Notes: generated by a model not told the origin, from the sequence alone. A stretch of 64,000 nt of DNA from Bacteroidetes bacterium HGW-Bacteroidetes-8 (GCA_002840895.1 PHCZ01000006.1:1-64000); one strand, 5' to 3'. Shown: positions 16,690 to 27,138, numbered from the stretch's first letter. A program made the numbers and translations.

Positions 16690-17823
16690 CTACCTACTCT
16701 TTAGAATTGCTTTAACTACCTGCTCTTTTGGGATCTCCTCTACTACCCTGCCGTTAAAGCCTTTGGTAGTTTTTGCAGCAAAAAGTGAATTTATGATGGC
16801 CTCTTCTGTGGCCTCAATGGTTGCCAAAAAGAGTGAAGAGATTGAGTGGTTATGAATCTCTATAGGATTATACAACTTAGTAGTCTCATCAATAAGATTC
16901 TCTTTTGCAACTGAGATTGCTATCACATAGTCTCCACTTCCGTTTGATGCAATTCCTCCGGTTTTTGCCAAACCCATCATCGCTCTTTTGGCTATCCTCT
17001 CAAGATTACGCGATGTAACGGGTGCGTCGGTTACAACAACAATCATACAAGAGCCGTCGGCATATTTTTCTACATCTCTCTTAAAGTCAAACTTGCCAAG
17101 CATTCTCCCAACCTGAACCCCGGCTATCTCGAGAACTCCTCCAAAATTTGTCTGTACTAAAACCCCAACGGTATATCCTCCAAGAGTTTCCGGAATAACT
17201 CTGGACGAAGTTCCTATCCCGCCTTTAAAGCCAAAACAGATAGTACCTGTACCTGCACCAACTCCCCCCTCCTCTACAGGGCCGCTCTTTGCTTTTGCTA
17301 TGGCATCCAGAACATCCTCCTGTTTAACAGCTCTCGCTCTTATGTTGTTAAGCCCGCCATCATTGGTCTCTCCCACCACCCCATTTACAGACCCTATACC
17401 GGATGAGCCCTCCTGTGCTAAAGTGTAGGTTATCAAGGCATCCAGGGCAACTGCCACACTAAGTGTGTTTGTCAAAATAATTGGAGTCTCTATATTGCCA
17501 AGCTCTTTGACCTGTGTGTACCCGGCAAGCTTCCCAAAACCATTCCCTACATAGATGGCAGCAGGAGTCTTAAGTTTAAACAGATTGCCTTCGTGAGGTA
17601 TAATTGCTGTTACGCCTGTTCTTATATCCTCCCCTTTAATAATGGTTGTATGGCCAACCTTTATGCCTGCCACATCTGTAATCGCGTTATTCTTTCCCGG
17701 TTTAAAAATGCCTGTTTCAATTCCGTAATCCCTCATTTTTTTCTGAGCAGATAACGGGTTATTCGCAAAGATAAGAACAGTAAAAAACAAGAGAGAGATA
17801 TGGGTTAAAAAGCTGTTTTTCAT
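16690..17823 (-). CDS. P1 family (S58, DmpA-like) peptidase, exported
   Basis: An N-terminal-nucleophile aminopeptidase of the DmpA group that self-cleaves into two chains. ITDVAGIKVGHTT near the N-terminus and ASNGSGDYVIAIS near the C-terminal third are family marks; the Ser in the latter becomes the nucleophile after cleavage at Gly-Ser. I start at 17823 because it gives a clean signal peptide (MKNSFLTHISLLFFTVLIFANNPLSAQ region); the longer track ORF (17898) would run into the upstream hydrolase gene. The enzyme, 377 residues, is probably periplasmic and trims short or D-containing peptides. Confidence 0.88.
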   Translation of the reverse strand: MKNSFLTHISLLFFTVLIFANNPLSAQKKMRDYGIETGIFKPGKNNAITDVAGIKVGHTTIIKGEDIRTGVTAIIPHEGNLFKLKTPAAIYVGNGFGKLAGYTQVKELGNIETPIILTNTLSVAVALDALITYTLAQEGSSGIGSVNGVVGETNDGGLNNIRARAVKQEDVLDAIAKAKSGPVEEGGVGAGTGTICFGFKGGIGTSSRVIPETLGGYTVGVLVQTNFGGVLEIAGVQVGRMLGKFDFKRDVEKYADGSCMIVVVTDAPVTSRNLERIAKRAMMGLAKTGGIASNGSGDYVIAISVAKENLIDETTKLYNPIEIHNHSISSLFLATIEATEEAIINSLFAAKTTKGFNGRVVEEIPKEQVVKAILKSR

Positions 17824-17869
17824 ATTAATCAATCTATTTAAATTTTCTATACGGGTGGCTGCATTAAAA

Positions 17870-18670
17870 TTATTGATTACCGGGTAAGATAAAATCAACT
17901 ATCTTATCAAGGCACAACTGGGTCTCCTCTTCAAAGCCTATATGGCCGGAGTTTTCCAGCATCAGATATTGGGGCTCTTTAAGGCTCTCCAGGAAGGTTA
18001 ATGCTGCCTCCTGAGGTATGTAGTTGTCATACTTACCAAAGATATAAAGCACGGGGGTTTGAGTAGTTTTCAGGAACTCTGTGTTATCTACCCTCTGCAT
18101 CATCCCCTCAACAACCGCAACCACTCCTTCCGGGTCGTGAATCTCTGCAATCTCTATAATCTCAAAGATCTTCTCCTCCTTTTTGCTAACATTCTGTTTT
18201 GCAAACATCTTTGGTACCGAGAGTTTAGCAATATTTAGAAGCTTGTTCTGTCTTATTAACTGAATCTCTCTTTTTCTCTCTTCAATTTTTTCAGGAGAGT
18301 CTGCAAATGGAGATGAGTGCATCATAATAAGAGCACTAAACCTCTGTGGATATTTTTTTACCGCCTCAAGAGCAACATACCCGCCCATAGAGTGTCCCAG
18401 AATAGCGGCCTTTTCAATTTTTAGACTCTCTAGCAGAGCGTTAACAATATCTCCACAAAACTCCATAGTATTTACCTCTCTCGAGCCCGAAAGGCCGTGT
18501 CCCGGGATATCTATAGAAACAACCCTCATCTTCTTGGATAACAGAGAGGTAAAGTTCTCCCAAATGTAGAGTGTTTCCAGATATCCGTGAAGCAGAACAA
18601 TGCAGCTCTCCCCCTCCTTAGTATCAGAAATATGAATGGGTAAACCGTTAATCGTTGAGAAATATTCCAT
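17870..18670 (-). CDS. Alpha/beta hydrolase
   Basis: A 266-residue cytoplasmic alpha/beta hydrolase. The oxyanion region LLHGYLETLYIWENF, the DIPGHGLSG loop, the nucleophile elbow GHSMGGYVAL, an Asp in FGKYDNYIP and the terminal His in ENSGHIGFEE give a complete catalytic triad. A helical cap lies between about 130 and 190. The substrate is not known; proteins of this shape include esterases and C-C hydrolases. It is 47 bp upstream of the DmpA-like peptidase on the same strand, likely an operon. A -7 box lies 16 nt before its ATG. Confidence 0.88.
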   Translation of the reverse strand: MEYFSTINGLPIHISDTKEGESCIVLLHGYLETLYIWENFTSLLSKKMRVVSIDIPGHGLSGSREVNTMEFCGDIVNALLESLKIEKAAILGHSMGGYVALEAVKKYPQRFSALIMMHSSPFADSPEKIEERKREIQLIRQNKLLNIAKLSVPKMFAKQNVSKKEEKIFEIIEIAEIHDPEGVVAVVEGMMQRVDNTEFLKTTQTPVLYIFGKYDNYIPQEAALTFLESLKEPQYLMLENSGHIGFEEETQLCLDKIVDFILPGNQ

Positions 18671-18686
18671 TGTGCTATATTTTGTA

Positions 18687-18694
18687 CAAATCTA
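18687..18694 (-). promoter_or_regulatory. -7 box for the hydrolase-peptidase operon
   Basis: The minus strand reads TAGATTTG, fitting TAnnTTTG, with 16 nt to the ATG at 18670. Confidence 0.45.
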
Positions 18695-18716
18695 ATAGAT
18701 TTAAAGGTAATTTTTA

Positions 18717-18724
18717 TACTTTTG
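18717..18724 (+). promoter_or_regulatory. -7 box for the lipoprotein gene
   Basis: TACTTTTG fits TAnnTTTG, giving a leader of about 45 nt to the ATG at 18774. It lies back to back with the hydrolase promoter. Confidence 0.45.
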
Positions 18725-18773
18725 TCTCACCTAAACAAGACTATCAGTTTTGTAATCCTTAAAAAAATTAACA

Positions 18774-19298
18774 ATGAAAATTAACAAAGTTATCTCTCTC
18801 TTCTCTGTCCTGATGCTTGCAATCTCTATATCAAGCTGTAACAAGGAGTTGCAACCGATTGTACTTACAGGTACCTGGGAGCTTGATACAGCTGCTGTTA
18901 TTGTGAGAATAGTTTATAGCCCTGTAGTTGCAAATGAGTTTCCTGAGACTGTAAAGTTCCTTGCTGCCAATATAAATAAAATTAAACAGGAGCTTATGAA
19001 GCCTCAAAGCATTGTTTTTAGGGCGCCTAATCTCACAGAATTCAACTACAACGATGTTCCTCTTCCTATACACGGAACATACGTCCAGGAAAACGCCTAT
19101 TTTTCAATTACTAACCCACTTTTTCCTGCAGGAATCAGCGGAGCTTCAGATAATTTAAGGCTTGAGCTCTACTACGACAGAGATTATCTTATGATGATTC
19201 TCTACACCCTTCTTACCGACGAAGATGATTTGCCATCTACCTACGATCGACTCATTGAGACGTTTCACGGAGTTGGATCCTATAAAAAGACAAATTAA
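18774..19298 (+). CDS. Uncharacterised lipoprotein
   Basis: A 174-residue protein that I do not recognise by family. It opens with a lipoprotein signal (MLAISISSCNKE, lipobox ISSC), so it should be anchored in the cell envelope. The body begins with LTGTWELDTAAV, a start common in lipocalin-like Bacteroidota lipoproteins, and has beta-rich stretches such as LRLELYYDRDYLMMILY. It has its own promoter and ends 15 bp before the convergent fumarate reductase B gene. Confidence 0.7.
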   Translation: MKINKVISLFSVLMLAISISSCNKELQPIVLTGTWELDTAAVIVRIVYSPVVANEFPETVKFLAANINKIKQELMKPQSIVFRAPNLTEFNYNDVPLPIHGTYVQENAYFSITNPLFPAGISGASDNLRLELYYDRDYLMMILYTLLTDEDDLPSTYDRLIETFHGVGSYKKTN

Positions 19299-19313
19299 TT
19301 CCGAAATCTTTAG

Positions 19314-20093
19314 TTAATCCTTAATTTTTGCGAGTAGAAACTCTCTGTTCATACGAGCAATATGTGATACCGAGATGCTTTTAGGGCACTCCATTTCGCA
19401 CGCTCGTGTATTTGTGCAGGCACCAAAGCCAAGCTCATCCATCTTAGCAACCATTGCCTTTACTCTTCTTGAAGCCTCTACCCTACCCTGTGGAAGCAGA
19501 GCCAAAGAGCTGACCCTTGCCGAAACAAAGAGCATTGCAGATCCGTTTTTGCAGGTAGCAATACAGGCACCGCAGCCCACACAGGCGGCAGCGTCCATAC
19601 TATCCTCTGCATAATCTCTTGGAATTGGTATTGTGTTGGCATCAGGAACTCCTCCGGTATTTACCGATACATACCCTCCTGCCTGAAGAATCTTATCCAA
19701 TGCGTTTCTGTCCACTATAAGATCTTTTATTACCGGCATCCCGGCAGAGCGCCAAGGTTCTATTGTAATTGTTTGACCATCTTTGAATTTACGCATATGA
19801 AGCTGACAGGTAGTAATCTCATTGTCCGGACCGTGAGCCCTACCATTAATGTATAGTGAACACATCCCGCAAATTCCCTCCCTGCAATCGTGGTCAAAAG
19901 TTACCGGCCCATCACTTTTACACCCCTTCTCTACAGCAACGCTATCGATACCTTTACGGGTTAACTGATCGTTTAGAATATCCAACATCTCCAGAAAAGA
20001 GGTATCCGGTGAGATATCTTTTATCTGATATGTATGGAAAGAGCCCTTCTCCTTTGCGCTTTTCTGACGCCAAACTTTTAGTGTAAAGTCCAT
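19314..20093 (-). CDS. Succinate dehydrogenase / fumarate reductase iron-sulfur subunit
   Basis: The electron-transfer subunit of complex II (259 residues). [15 protein letters not shown] supplies the [2Fe-2S] cysteines, [14 protein letters not shown] one cubane cluster, and [12 protein letters not shown] the remaining cluster ligands. It passes electrons between the flavoprotein and the quinone-reacting membrane subunit. The gene follows the flavoprotein gene by 13 bp. No membrane cytochrome b gene accompanies the pair in this window. In anaerobic Bacteroidales the complex usually runs as fumarate reductase. Confidence 0.93.
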   Translation of the reverse strand: MDFTLKVWRQKSAKEKGSFHTYQIKDISPDTSFLEMLDILNDQLTRKGIDSVAVEKGCKSDGPVTFDHDCREGICGMCSLYINGRAHGPDNEITTCQLHMRKFKDGQTITIEPWRSAGMPVIKDLIVDRNALDKILQAGGYVSVNTGGVPDANTIPIPRDYAEDSMDAAACVGCGACIATCKNGSAMLFVSARVSSLALLPQGRVEASRRVKAMVAKMDELGFGACTNTRACEMECPKSISVSHIARMNREFLLAKIKD

Positions 20094-20106
20094 ATCTAAT
20101 CAATAA

Positions 20107-22053
20107 TTAATCTTTGTAATTTCTTGTGGCTATCTTCACAAACTCATATTTAAGAGGCTCTTTATGAACAATATTGCCAGCCTCTTTACCCGCATACTCC
20201 CAGCATCCCACATACATAAAGTTCTGGTCATCCCTTTTGGTTTCACCCTCCTCCGTCTGCATCTCTTCACGGAAGTGACCTCCGCAGGACTCTTTTCTCA
20301 TAAGTGCATCCATAGCCATTAGCTCTCCAAGCTCCAGAAAATCTGCTACCCTAGTGGCCTTCTCTAGCTCCTGATTTAGCTCTTTGTTCTCTCCAGGGAT
20401 ATAGAGATTTTTCCAAAACTCATCCTTGAGAGCCTTTATCTCTGTTATTGCTTTTTCCAGACCCTTTTCGTTACGCGCCATTCCAACATAGTCCCACATT
20501 ATGTGACCAAGTTTTTTATGGAAAAAATCTACACTCTCTTTTCCCTTTATTGATAAAAGCTTCTCAATTTTTTCCTTAATACCCCTCTCTGCCTCATCAA
20601 AAGCCGGGTGGTTAATATCTGTTTTAGGTGCCTGAATCTTTCCTGCGAGAGAGTCCCCAATTGTATAAGGAAGGATAAAATAACCATCTGCAAGACCCTG
20701 CATAAGTGCAGATGCACCAAGTCTGTTACCTCCGTGATCGCTAAAGTTAGCCTCCCCTATAGCATAAAGACCCGGTATTGTTGTTTGCAGATTGTAGTCT
20801 ACCCACAGACCTCCCATTGTGTAGTGAATGGCCGGATAGATCATCATCGGCTCCTGGTACGGGTTAACATCTGTGATCTTCTCATACATCTGGAAGAGGT
20901 TTCCGTATCTCTCCTCAATCACCTTCTTTCCCAATCTCTCTATTGAAGTTTTGAAATCCAGAAAGACTGCCAGCCCGGTCTCATTTACACCATATCCTGC
21001 ATCACATCTCTCTTTTGCCGCTCTGGATGCCACATCTCTTGGAACGAGGTTACCGAAAGCAGGGTATCTGCGCTCCAGGTAGTAATCTCTATCCTGTTCA
21101 GCTATTTGAGATGCCAATATTTTTTTCTCTCTTAGCTTCTCAACATCCTCTTTTCTCTTTGGAACCCAAATTCTGCCGTCATTTCTTAGTGATTCGCTCA
21201 TTAGAGTAAGCTTAGACTGCTGCTCTCCGTGAACCGGAATACAGGTTGGGTGAATTTGCGCAAATGAGGGATTCCCAAAGAAGGCTCCCTTTTTATAACA
21301 CTGCCATATAGATGAGGCGTTGCTATTCATTGCATTGGTAGATAGGAAAAAGACATTTCCATAACCTCCCGTTGCAATGACAACTGCGTGTGCGCCGTAA
21401 CGCTCAATCTCTCCGGTAACAAGATTTCTTACAATTATTCCCCTGGCCTCACCATCGATTAGCACTACATCCAGCATCTCCCTTCTGGTGTAAGATTGTA
21501 CGCTTCCCAGATTTATCTGACGGTTTAGTGCTCCATAGGCTCCCAGCAGTAGCTGTTGCCCGGTCTGACCTCTGGCATAAAATGTCCTGCTAACCTGAGA
21601 ACCTCCAAAAGAGCGATTATCGAGCAGCCCTCCATACTCCCTTGCAAATGGAACTCCCTGAGCAACACACTGATCTATAATAAGATTACTCACCTCTGCA
21701 AGACGATAGACATTTCCCTCCCGGCTTCTGTAGTCACCACCTTTTATTGTGTCGTAGAAAAGACGATGGACAGAGTCGTTATCATTTGGGTAATTTTTTG
21801 CAGCATTTATCCCACCTTGAGCAGCAATTGAGTGAGCTCTTCTTGGTGAGTCGCTTATACAAAAAACCTTTACATTGTAGCCCAATTCACCCAGTGCAGC
21901 AGCAGCCGAAGCCCCTCCCAAACCTGTTCCCACCACAATAATATCAAGTTTTCTTTTATTAGCCGGGCTAACCACTCGAATCTGACTCTTATGCCTGGTC
22001 CACTTCTCGGACAAAGGGCCCTCAAGAATCTTAGAATTAAGTTTTTCGGACAT
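20107..22053 (-). CDS. Succinate dehydrogenase / fumarate reductase flavoprotein subunit
   Basis: The 648-residue catalytic subunit with covalently bound [24 protein letters not shown] is the dinucleotide fold, [15 protein letters not shown] includes the flavinylated His, and [10 protein letters not shown] and [12 protein letters not shown] line the dicarboxylate site. [18 protein letters not shown] is the usual C-terminal FAD contact. The size and Bacteroidota-type N-terminus match the B-type enzyme that pairs with a single cytochrome b subunit. That subunit gene would be expected immediately upstream, but a hexosaminidase gene diverges there instead. Confidence 0.94.
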   Translation of the reverse strand: MSEKLNSKILEGPLSEKWTRHKSQIRVVSPANKRKLDIIVVGTGLGGASAAAALGELGYNVKVFCISDSPRRAHSIAAQGGINAAKNYPNDNDSVHRLFYDTIKGGDYRSREGNVYRLAEVSNLIIDQCVAQGVPFAREYGGLLDNRSFGGSQVSRTFYARGQTGQQLLLGAYGALNRQINLGSVQSYTRREMLDVVLIDGEARGIIVRNLVTGEIERYGAHAVVIATGGYGNVFFLSTNAMNSNASSIWQCYKKGAFFGNPSFAQIHPTCIPVHGEQQSKLTLMSESLRNDGRIWVPKRKEDVEKLREKKILASQIAEQDRDYYLERRYPAFGNLVPRDVASRAAKERCDAGYGVNETGLAVFLDFKTSIERLGKKVIEERYGNLFQMYEKITDVNPYQEPMMIYPAIHYTMGGLWVDYNLQTTIPGLYAIGEANFSDHGGNRLGASALMQGLADGYFILPYTIGDSLAGKIQAPKTDINHPAFDEAERGIKEKIEKLLSIKGKESVDFFHKKLGHIMWDYVGMARNEKGLEKAITEIKALKDEFWKNLYIPGENKELNQELEKATRVADFLELGELMAMDALMRKESCGGHFREEMQTEEGETKRDDQNFMYVGCWEYAGKEAGNIVHKEPLKYEFVKIATRNYKD

Positions 22054-22075
22054 TTTTTAACAATTTTTGAGTGGT

Positions 22076-22105
22076 CAAAATTACCTATTTTAAGTCAGAT
22101 TCCAA
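22076..22105 (-). promoter_or_regulatory. Promoter of the complex II genes
   Basis: On the minus strand TAATTTTG (22083-22076) is a -7 match and TTG (22105-22103) lies 26 bp upstream of TTTG. It places transcription start just before the flavoprotein ATG at 22053, so this gene, not a cytochrome gene, is first in the operon. Confidence 0.55.
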
Positions 22106-22132
22106 ACTACAGGAGACCATTTGCTTTTTTAT

Positions 22133-22140
22133 TATCTTTG
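22133..22140 (+). promoter_or_regulatory. -7 box for the hexosaminidase gene
   Basis: TATCTTTG, a perfect TAnnTTTG, lies 65 nt before the chosen ATG at 22206 and downstream of the track ORF start at 22071, supporting the later start. Confidence 0.5.
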
Positions 22141-22205
22141 CCATAAGAGTTATTACTCTATATTTGAAAGAGACATTATTACTACTTAATATAAAAGTGA
22201 CGGCT

Positions 22206-24428
22206 ATGAAAAGAGTATTCAGTCTAATATTTACAACATTTTTAGCACTCTCGGCTGCTGCCCAGGTTTCGGTTATTCCAAAACCAAACAAGGTAGAGGC
22301 AGAGGAGGGTAGGTTTAAATTTGACAACAACACAACTCTCTTTTCAAACGAAAAGAGCTCCTCTAACTTAGAGTATCTTAAAGCTCTTCTTGTGCCTGCA
22401 ACCGGGTTCAGCTTTAATACCACAAAAGAGGGACCTGCAGATAATTATATTGTTCTGGATCTCTCCGAACAATATGGTATAGATCCCGGCAAAGAGAACG
22501 GGCTACCGAAGGAGGGGTATATTCTGGATATATCTGCCAAGGGAATTACAATTAAAGCAGCAGACGGAGCCGGTATTTTCTACGGAATACAATCTCTTCT
22601 CCAGCTAATGCCTGCTGTTGTCTACTCCGGAAGGTCCTCCGGTCACGAAGATTGGAGCGTTGCTGCTCTTAGAATAGAGGATAGCCCAAGGTTCGGTTAC
22701 AGAGGGATGATGCTTGATGTTTCACGCACATTCTTTGACGCAGCCACTGTAAAAAAATATATCGACTGGATGGCCTATCATAAGATCAATAAATTTCACT
22801 GGCACCTCACCGATGATAACGGCTGGAGAGTTGAGATAAAAAAATACCCTCTGCTTACAAGCAAAGGTGCTTGGAGAGGGCCCGGAGAGGTTCTATCTGC
22901 AGCATTCGGTTCGGGTAAAACCAGATACGGCGGATTCTACACTCAGGAGCAGATAAAAGATATTGTTGCTTACGCTGCAAAGAGACACATCGAGATAATT
23001 CCGGAGATAGATCTTCCAGGTCACAGCAAAGCAGTTACCGCATCCTACCCAAATGTTGCCTGTGACGGAAATGATACCGGGCTGAGCGTACAGGGTGTAG
23101 GGCAGAATGTTTGGTGCGTCGGAAAAGAGGCTAACTTCCATATGCTTGAGAATATAATAAAAGAGATGGTTAAGCTCTTTCCTTCCAAGAATTTCCATAT
23201 TGGCGGAGATGAGGTTAACTATACCTCCTGGGATAACTGCCCTCATTGCCAGGCTTTAATGAAAAAAGAGGGGATGAAGGAGCACGACGAGCTTCTTAAC
23301 TACTTTGTTCGTAGAATGGAGGCAATTCTGGAGAAGCAGGGTAAGGATATGTCCGGATGGGATGAGATTTTGGAGGGTGGTAAACTTAGCCCAAACAGCC
23401 GTGTCTATGCCTGGAGAAGCGTAGCCAAAGGTATAGAGTCTGTTACTAAAGGACAGCCAACCATAATGATGCCGGGAGAGTACTGCTATTTTGATATGAA
23501 ACAATCAAAAGAGGAGAGGGGTCACAACTGGGCAGGGATAGTAACTCTGGAGAAGAGCTACTCTCTGGACCCTATCGGTACAGCAAAGCTAAGCAGCGAG
23601 CAGGCTAACCTAATCGTTGGGGTTCAGGGTGCACTTTGGACAGAGCTTCTTGGATGGCCTGTAAGGTTTATAGATTATCAGACATATCCACGCCTTGCTG
23701 CAATAGCAGAGGTTGGCTGGACAAAACCGGAGCTGAAGGAGTGGGGTGAGTTCTATAACAGAGTGGTCTCGTCTCACTTTGAGAGGATGTTCCATATGGG
23801 TATAGCATTTAGGGTCCCCCCTCCAGTGGTAAAATTTGAGCAGGGTGCTGTAAAGGCAGAACTTCCATATCCTTGGGCAGTTGTAAGATACACTTCAGAT
23901 GAGAGCAATCCAACAGTACACTCGCCTGTATACAGAGGAGAGATTATTACCGATAAAGCGCATAAATTCAGGTTTGCAACATTCTACAGAGATGAGCTTG
24001 TAAGCCAGGTTGTAAAACCGGAAAATGCAGAATATAAATATCTGAAACCAGTGACCACCATTATTACATCTATGGCAGAGAATCCAAAATTCCCTGTAAA
24101 AAATCTGGTTGATTATAAATTTGAGACATATTTTAGAAGTGAAAAGAAAATTGTCGCCGGAGATTACCTAACTTATCTCTTTGATGAGCCTGTAAAGGCT
24201 AAAAGAGTTACCATCGAGACCGGGATTCCAAATATCTCCTTTTACGGTATTACAGAGGGATATGCAGAATACAGTTATGACGGAACTAATTACATAAGGG
24301 GTGACGATTTTGTTCGAGGCACAGTAGTTATATATCCGCAAAAAGCTGTAAAAGCTATAAGATTGGTAGCCAGCGATACAAATGACGGTCACATTCTCTC
24401 ACTGCAGGATCTTAGAATTGAGGAGTAA
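22206..24428 (+). CDS. GH20 beta-N-acetylhexosaminidase, exported
   Basis: Glycoside hydrolase family 20 enzyme of 740 residues after start correction. The ATG at 22206 gives a signal peptide (MKRVFSLIFTTFLALSAAAQ); the track start at 22071 precedes the promoter. After an N-terminal GH20b domain comes the TIM barrel with KFHWHLTDDNGWR, EIDLPGHS, and the catalytic Asp-Glu pair in FHIGGDEVNY. The last 130 residues (from about PVTTIITSM) look like a discoidin or F5/8-type carbohydrate-binding region. It removes terminal GlcNAc or GalNAc from glycans in the periplasm or at the surface. Its stop abuts that of the convergent Ntn hydrolase gene. Confidence 0.93.
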   Translation: MKRVFSLIFTTFLALSAAAQVSVIPKPNKVEAEEGRFKFDNNTTLFSNEKSSSNLEYLKALLVPATGFSFNTTKEGPADNYIVLDLSEQYGIDPGKENGLPKEGYILDISAKGITIKAADGAGIFYGIQSLLQLMPAVVYSGRSSGHEDWSVAALRIEDSPRFGYRGMMLDVSRTFFDAATVKKYIDWMAYHKINKFHWHLTDDNGWRVEIKKYPLLTSKGAWRGPGEVLSAAFGSGKTRYGGFYTQEQIKDIVAYAAKRHIEIIPEIDLPGHSKAVTASYPNVACDGNDTGLSVQGVGQNVWCVGKEANFHMLENIIKEMVKLFPSKNFHIGGDEVNYTSWDNCPHCQALMKKEGMKEHDELLNYFVRRMEAILEKQGKDMSGWDEILEGGKLSPNSRVYAWRSVAKGIESVTKGQPTIMMPGEYCYFDMKQSKEERGHNWAGIVTLEKSYSLDPIGTAKLSSEQANLIVGVQGALWTELLGWPVRFIDYQTYPRLAAIAEVGWTKPELKEWGEFYNRVVSSHFERMFHMGIAFRVPPPVVKFEQGAVKAELPYPWAVVRYTSDESNPTVHSPVYRGEIITDKAHKFRFATFYRDELVSQVVKPENAEYKYLKPVTTIITSMAENPKFPVKNLVDYKFETYFRSEKKIVAGDYLTYLFDEPVKAKRVTIETGIPNISFYGITEGYAEYSYDGTNYIRGDDFVRGTVVIYPQKAVKAIRLVASDTNDGHILSLQDLRIEE

Positions 24429-25652
24429 TTAACGCTTTGTTGTAAGAGAGAGATAGGCGCCTGTGACAGCTTCATCTACATCTGAATAAAGCTCCTGAAG
24501 CTCTTTTTGGTTTATCCCCTCTCTTCTCCAACGCTCTATAGGTTCACGGAAAAGAGACTCAATATAGGTCTCGGTGCTTGAGAGCTCCTGCATATAACCT
24601 GTGCGGCTACTGTTATGAATAAGATTAAAGTTCATATACTTAGATCCGTTGCCTCTCTTTATTGAGAATGTTTTATGCTTTAGAGCAACTGCTCTGTCGC
24701 ACGCAAATGCATTTTCGCTACTCTTAGACTTCACAACTACGGTAGGTTGTCTCTCCTCCGCTTTTACCCAGAGAGGTACAGCTATACCAGCTGCAGGATA
24801 ACCAAGAATTGTCCACATTGTTATCATCTCCGGATTCTCGCCTGGTTTAACACCTTGAATTGCTACAGATGCAGTTGTAGATTTTCTTGGAATAAAATCC
24901 TGATCTATAAACCAACCCCCGTTTCTCTCAGGAGAGTCTTCCGGTTTAAGCAGGTCTACACCTAAAAGAGAGTGGTAATATGAGCGCGATAGGTTATTGA
25001 AAATCCAGTGAGGAGTGATTGAACTTAAAGGTGACGCTTTTGATAGAATATCTGTAGCTGTTTGGTGCCTGATGTAGCCCATTCCCTCATTGAAACGACC
25101 TGTGTACGAAAAATTAGTGTAGATAAGATAACCCTGCGGTGCGTTTTTTTGGTCATTGGCATCTACCTTTACAAATCTGGTATTGTTTGTCTCATAATAT
25201 GCAGCGCCGCCCTCGGCATCAATAACCCCAAAATTGGCCTCAACCCTCATAGGGCGTGGAAGCTTATTTAGAAACTCCTCAAAATCTGAAAGGTTTTTAC
25301 AAACAGCAAGAGCTTTATACATTAACTCTCCCTCCATATCCATATCTTTAATATCATCATCTTTAAGATTATAGGAGGCAGTATTCATTATTGAGAAGCC
25401 TGCACTGTTTGTCCCTATCCAAACAACCCCTCCCTTATCCGGACTGTTTACCAGAGCAAGAAAATTATATTTCTCCCCTTTGAAGTACTCAACCCTGTTG
25501 TTCTCTTCACCGGTATCTCTGTGTTTCCAGAGAATTGGTCTTCCGTCTGCGGTTATCTTGCCGGTTATTATTGCAGAAGTGCAGCTAATAAGTTGGTTAT
25601 AGGAAAAAACCGAAAGAATTGTTACCACTATTGTAATGTATAGTCTTCTCAT
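24429..25652 (-). CDS. Exported Ntn-hydrolase family protein (C45/C69-like)
   Basis: A 407-residue protein with a signal sequence ending in QLISC. The next residues, CTSAIITGKITADGRPILW, have the shape of an N-terminal-nucleophile cysteine hydrolase, where signal cleavage exposes the catalytic Cys. NSAGFSIMNTASYNL and FGVIDAEGGAAYYE further along also resemble the C45 (acyl-CoA:6-aminopenicillanate acyltransferase-like) and C69 groups. Possible substrates are N-acyl amino acids or dipeptides. Which of the two groups is uncertain. It is convergent with the hexosaminidase gene with no base between the stops, and follows ruvB by 67 bp on the minus strand. Confidence 0.78.
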   Translation of the reverse strand: MRRLYITIVVTILSVFSYNQLISCTSAIITGKITADGRPILWKHRDTGEENNRVEYFKGEKYNFLALVNSPDKGGVVWIGTNSAGFSIMNTASYNLKDDDIKDMDMEGELMYKALAVCKNLSDFEEFLNKLPRPMRVEANFGVIDAEGGAAYYETNNTRFVKVDANDQKNAPQGYLIYTNFSYTGRFNEGMGYIRHQTATDILSKASPLSSITPHWIFNNLSRSYYHSLLGVDLLKPEDSPERNGGWFIDQDFIPRKSTTASVAIQGVKPGENPEMITMWTILGYPAAGIAVPLWVKAEERQPTVVVKSKSSENAFACDRAVALKHKTFSIKRGNGSKYMNFNLIHNSSRTGYMQELSSTETYIESLFREPIERWRREGINQKELQELYSDVDEAVTGAYLSLTTKR

Positions 25653-25719
25653 TTTTATATATTTAAATATTGCTTTTACTTCTTAATCTATAAATGAAAC
25701 TAAAAGTTTATGGCAAACG

Positions 25720-26748
25720 TTAGAAAATAGTTGGACCCGAAATGCTCTCTTTTAAAATTCCGAGATGTTTATAGGCCAACTCTGTCACTTCTCTTCCTCG
25801 TGGTGTTCTTTGTATAAAACCCTCTTTTATGAGAAATGGTTCATAAACCTCCTCTATGGTTCCAATATCTTCACTTACCGCAGTTGCAATTGTTGCCACA
25901 CCTACCGGCCCCCCCTTAAATTTATGAATTATTGTAGAGAGTATCTTATTATCCATTGAGTCCAAACCCCTCTTATCAATATTTAGTGCATCCAGTGCAT
26001 AAAGAGTTATATCCAAATCAATTACGCCGGTACCCTTAACCTGTGCAAAATCTCTGACCCTTCTAAGAAGAGAGTTTGCAATTCTGGGTGTTCCTCTGCT
26101 TCTTCTGGATATCTCCATAGCAGCACTATCTTCTATTGGGATGTTGAGAATTGCAGAGCTTCTTTTGATAATCTCCAAAAGTACAGATGCGTCGTAATAC
26201 TCAAGATGAGATTGAATTCCGAAACGCGCCCTGAGAGGAGAGGTAAGAAGACCGCTTCGTGTTGTTGCCCCAACGAGAGTAAACGGATTCAACGAAATTT
26301 GAACAGACCTGGCTCCCGGCCCTTTATCTATCATCAAGTCTATGGTAAAGTCCTCCATTGCAGAGTATAGATACTCCTCCACAACCGGGGAGAGACGGTG
26401 GATTTCGTCAATAAAGAGAACATCACCCTTCTCCAGACCTGTTAACAAACCTGCAAGATCTCCCGGTTTATCCAGAACCGGACCGGAGGTAATCTTTAAA
26501 TCTACCCCAAGTTCATTTGCAACTATATGAGCAAGAGTTGTTTTACCTAACCCTGGAGGACCGTGAAAAAGAACGTGGTCCAGAGCTTCTCCTCTCATCA
26601 TAGCGGCCTTAACAAAGATTTTAAGATTTTCAATAATCTTATCCTGCCCGGAGAATTGAGAAAAATCTCTTGGCCTAATCTGTCCTTCAAAATCTCTATC
26701 TTTATTCTCCCGCTCTTGTCTGGGATCGAAATTAACCATGGTTTTCAA
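25720..26748 (-). CDS. ruvB: Holliday junction branch migration ATPase RuvB
   Basis: AAA+ motor that drives RuvAB branch migration. The 342-residue protein has [12 protein letters not shown], Walker [13 protein letters not shown], Walker [12 protein letters not shown], sensor 1 GATTRSG, and arginine finger PLRARFG, and ends with a winged helix ([20 protein letters not shown]). Start may be Met1 or Met4. It borders a 400-bp AT-rich gap with mfd on the other side. A -7 box TATATTTG lies at 26771-26764 on the minus strand. Confidence 0.96.
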   Translation of the reverse strand: MKTMVNFDPRQERENKDRDFEGQIRPRDFSQFSGQDKIIENLKIFVKAAMMRGEALDHVLFHGPPGLGKTTLAHIVANELGVDLKITSGPVLDKPGDLAGLLTGLEKGDVLFIDEIHRLSPVVEEYLYSAMEDFTIDLMIDKGPGARSVQISLNPFTLVGATTRSGLLTSPLRARFGIQSHLEYYDASVLLEIIKRSSAILNIPIEDSAAMEISRRSRGTPRIANSLLRRVRDFAQVKGTGVIDLDITLYALDALNIDKRGLDSMDNKILSTIIHKFKGGPVGVATIATAVSEDIGTIEEVYEPFLIKEGFIQRTPRGREVTELAYKHLGILKESISGPTIF

Positions 26749-26763
26749 CAGTTATAATATTTA

Positions 26764-26771
26764 CAAATATA
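26764..26771 (-). promoter_or_regulatory. -7 box for ruvB
   Basis: The minus strand reads TATATTTG, fitting TAnnTTTG, 15 nt before the ruvB ATG at 26748. Confidence 0.45.
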
Positions 26772-27130
26772 TTCTAAATTTTAATACTTTATTTTGTTTT
26801 TATTATGGTTTGTTCATATGTTTATAAGTAAAGATATTAACCGAATTTTTTAATTATTAACAGATATTAACAAACTTTTCCACAATATATTAAGAGATTA
26901 AATGGCTTAAAAATAAGTTATTATAAAAATTTTACAACATTTATTAACTGCTGTTGATAATGTTTAAGTTGAGTGATTAACATTGGTGGTCTGTTGATAA
27001 TTGTTCGATATCTTGGTGAAAAAATGGGTCAGAAAAATTTGGATAAACCGAAGCGATATTCATATAATAAAATCCACAATATTTAAAAAAATTATTATCA
27101 ATATTTATTAACAGAAAGTGGTTAATAACC

Positions 27131-27138
27131 TATCTTTG
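27131..27138 (+). promoter_or_regulatory. -7 box for mfd
   Basis: TATCTTTG matches TAnnTTTG exactly. The mfd ATG starts only 10 nt later, leaving a leader of a few nucleotides. Confidence 0.55.

Noticed and set aside
19256-19275. GTTTCACGGAG near the end of the lipoprotein gene as a parS site
   Set aside because: The right half-site is missing.
22719-22740. TGTTTCACG inside the hexosaminidase gene as a further parS site
   Set aside because: Only the left half matches (TGTTTCACGCACATTC); the right half is not palindromic.
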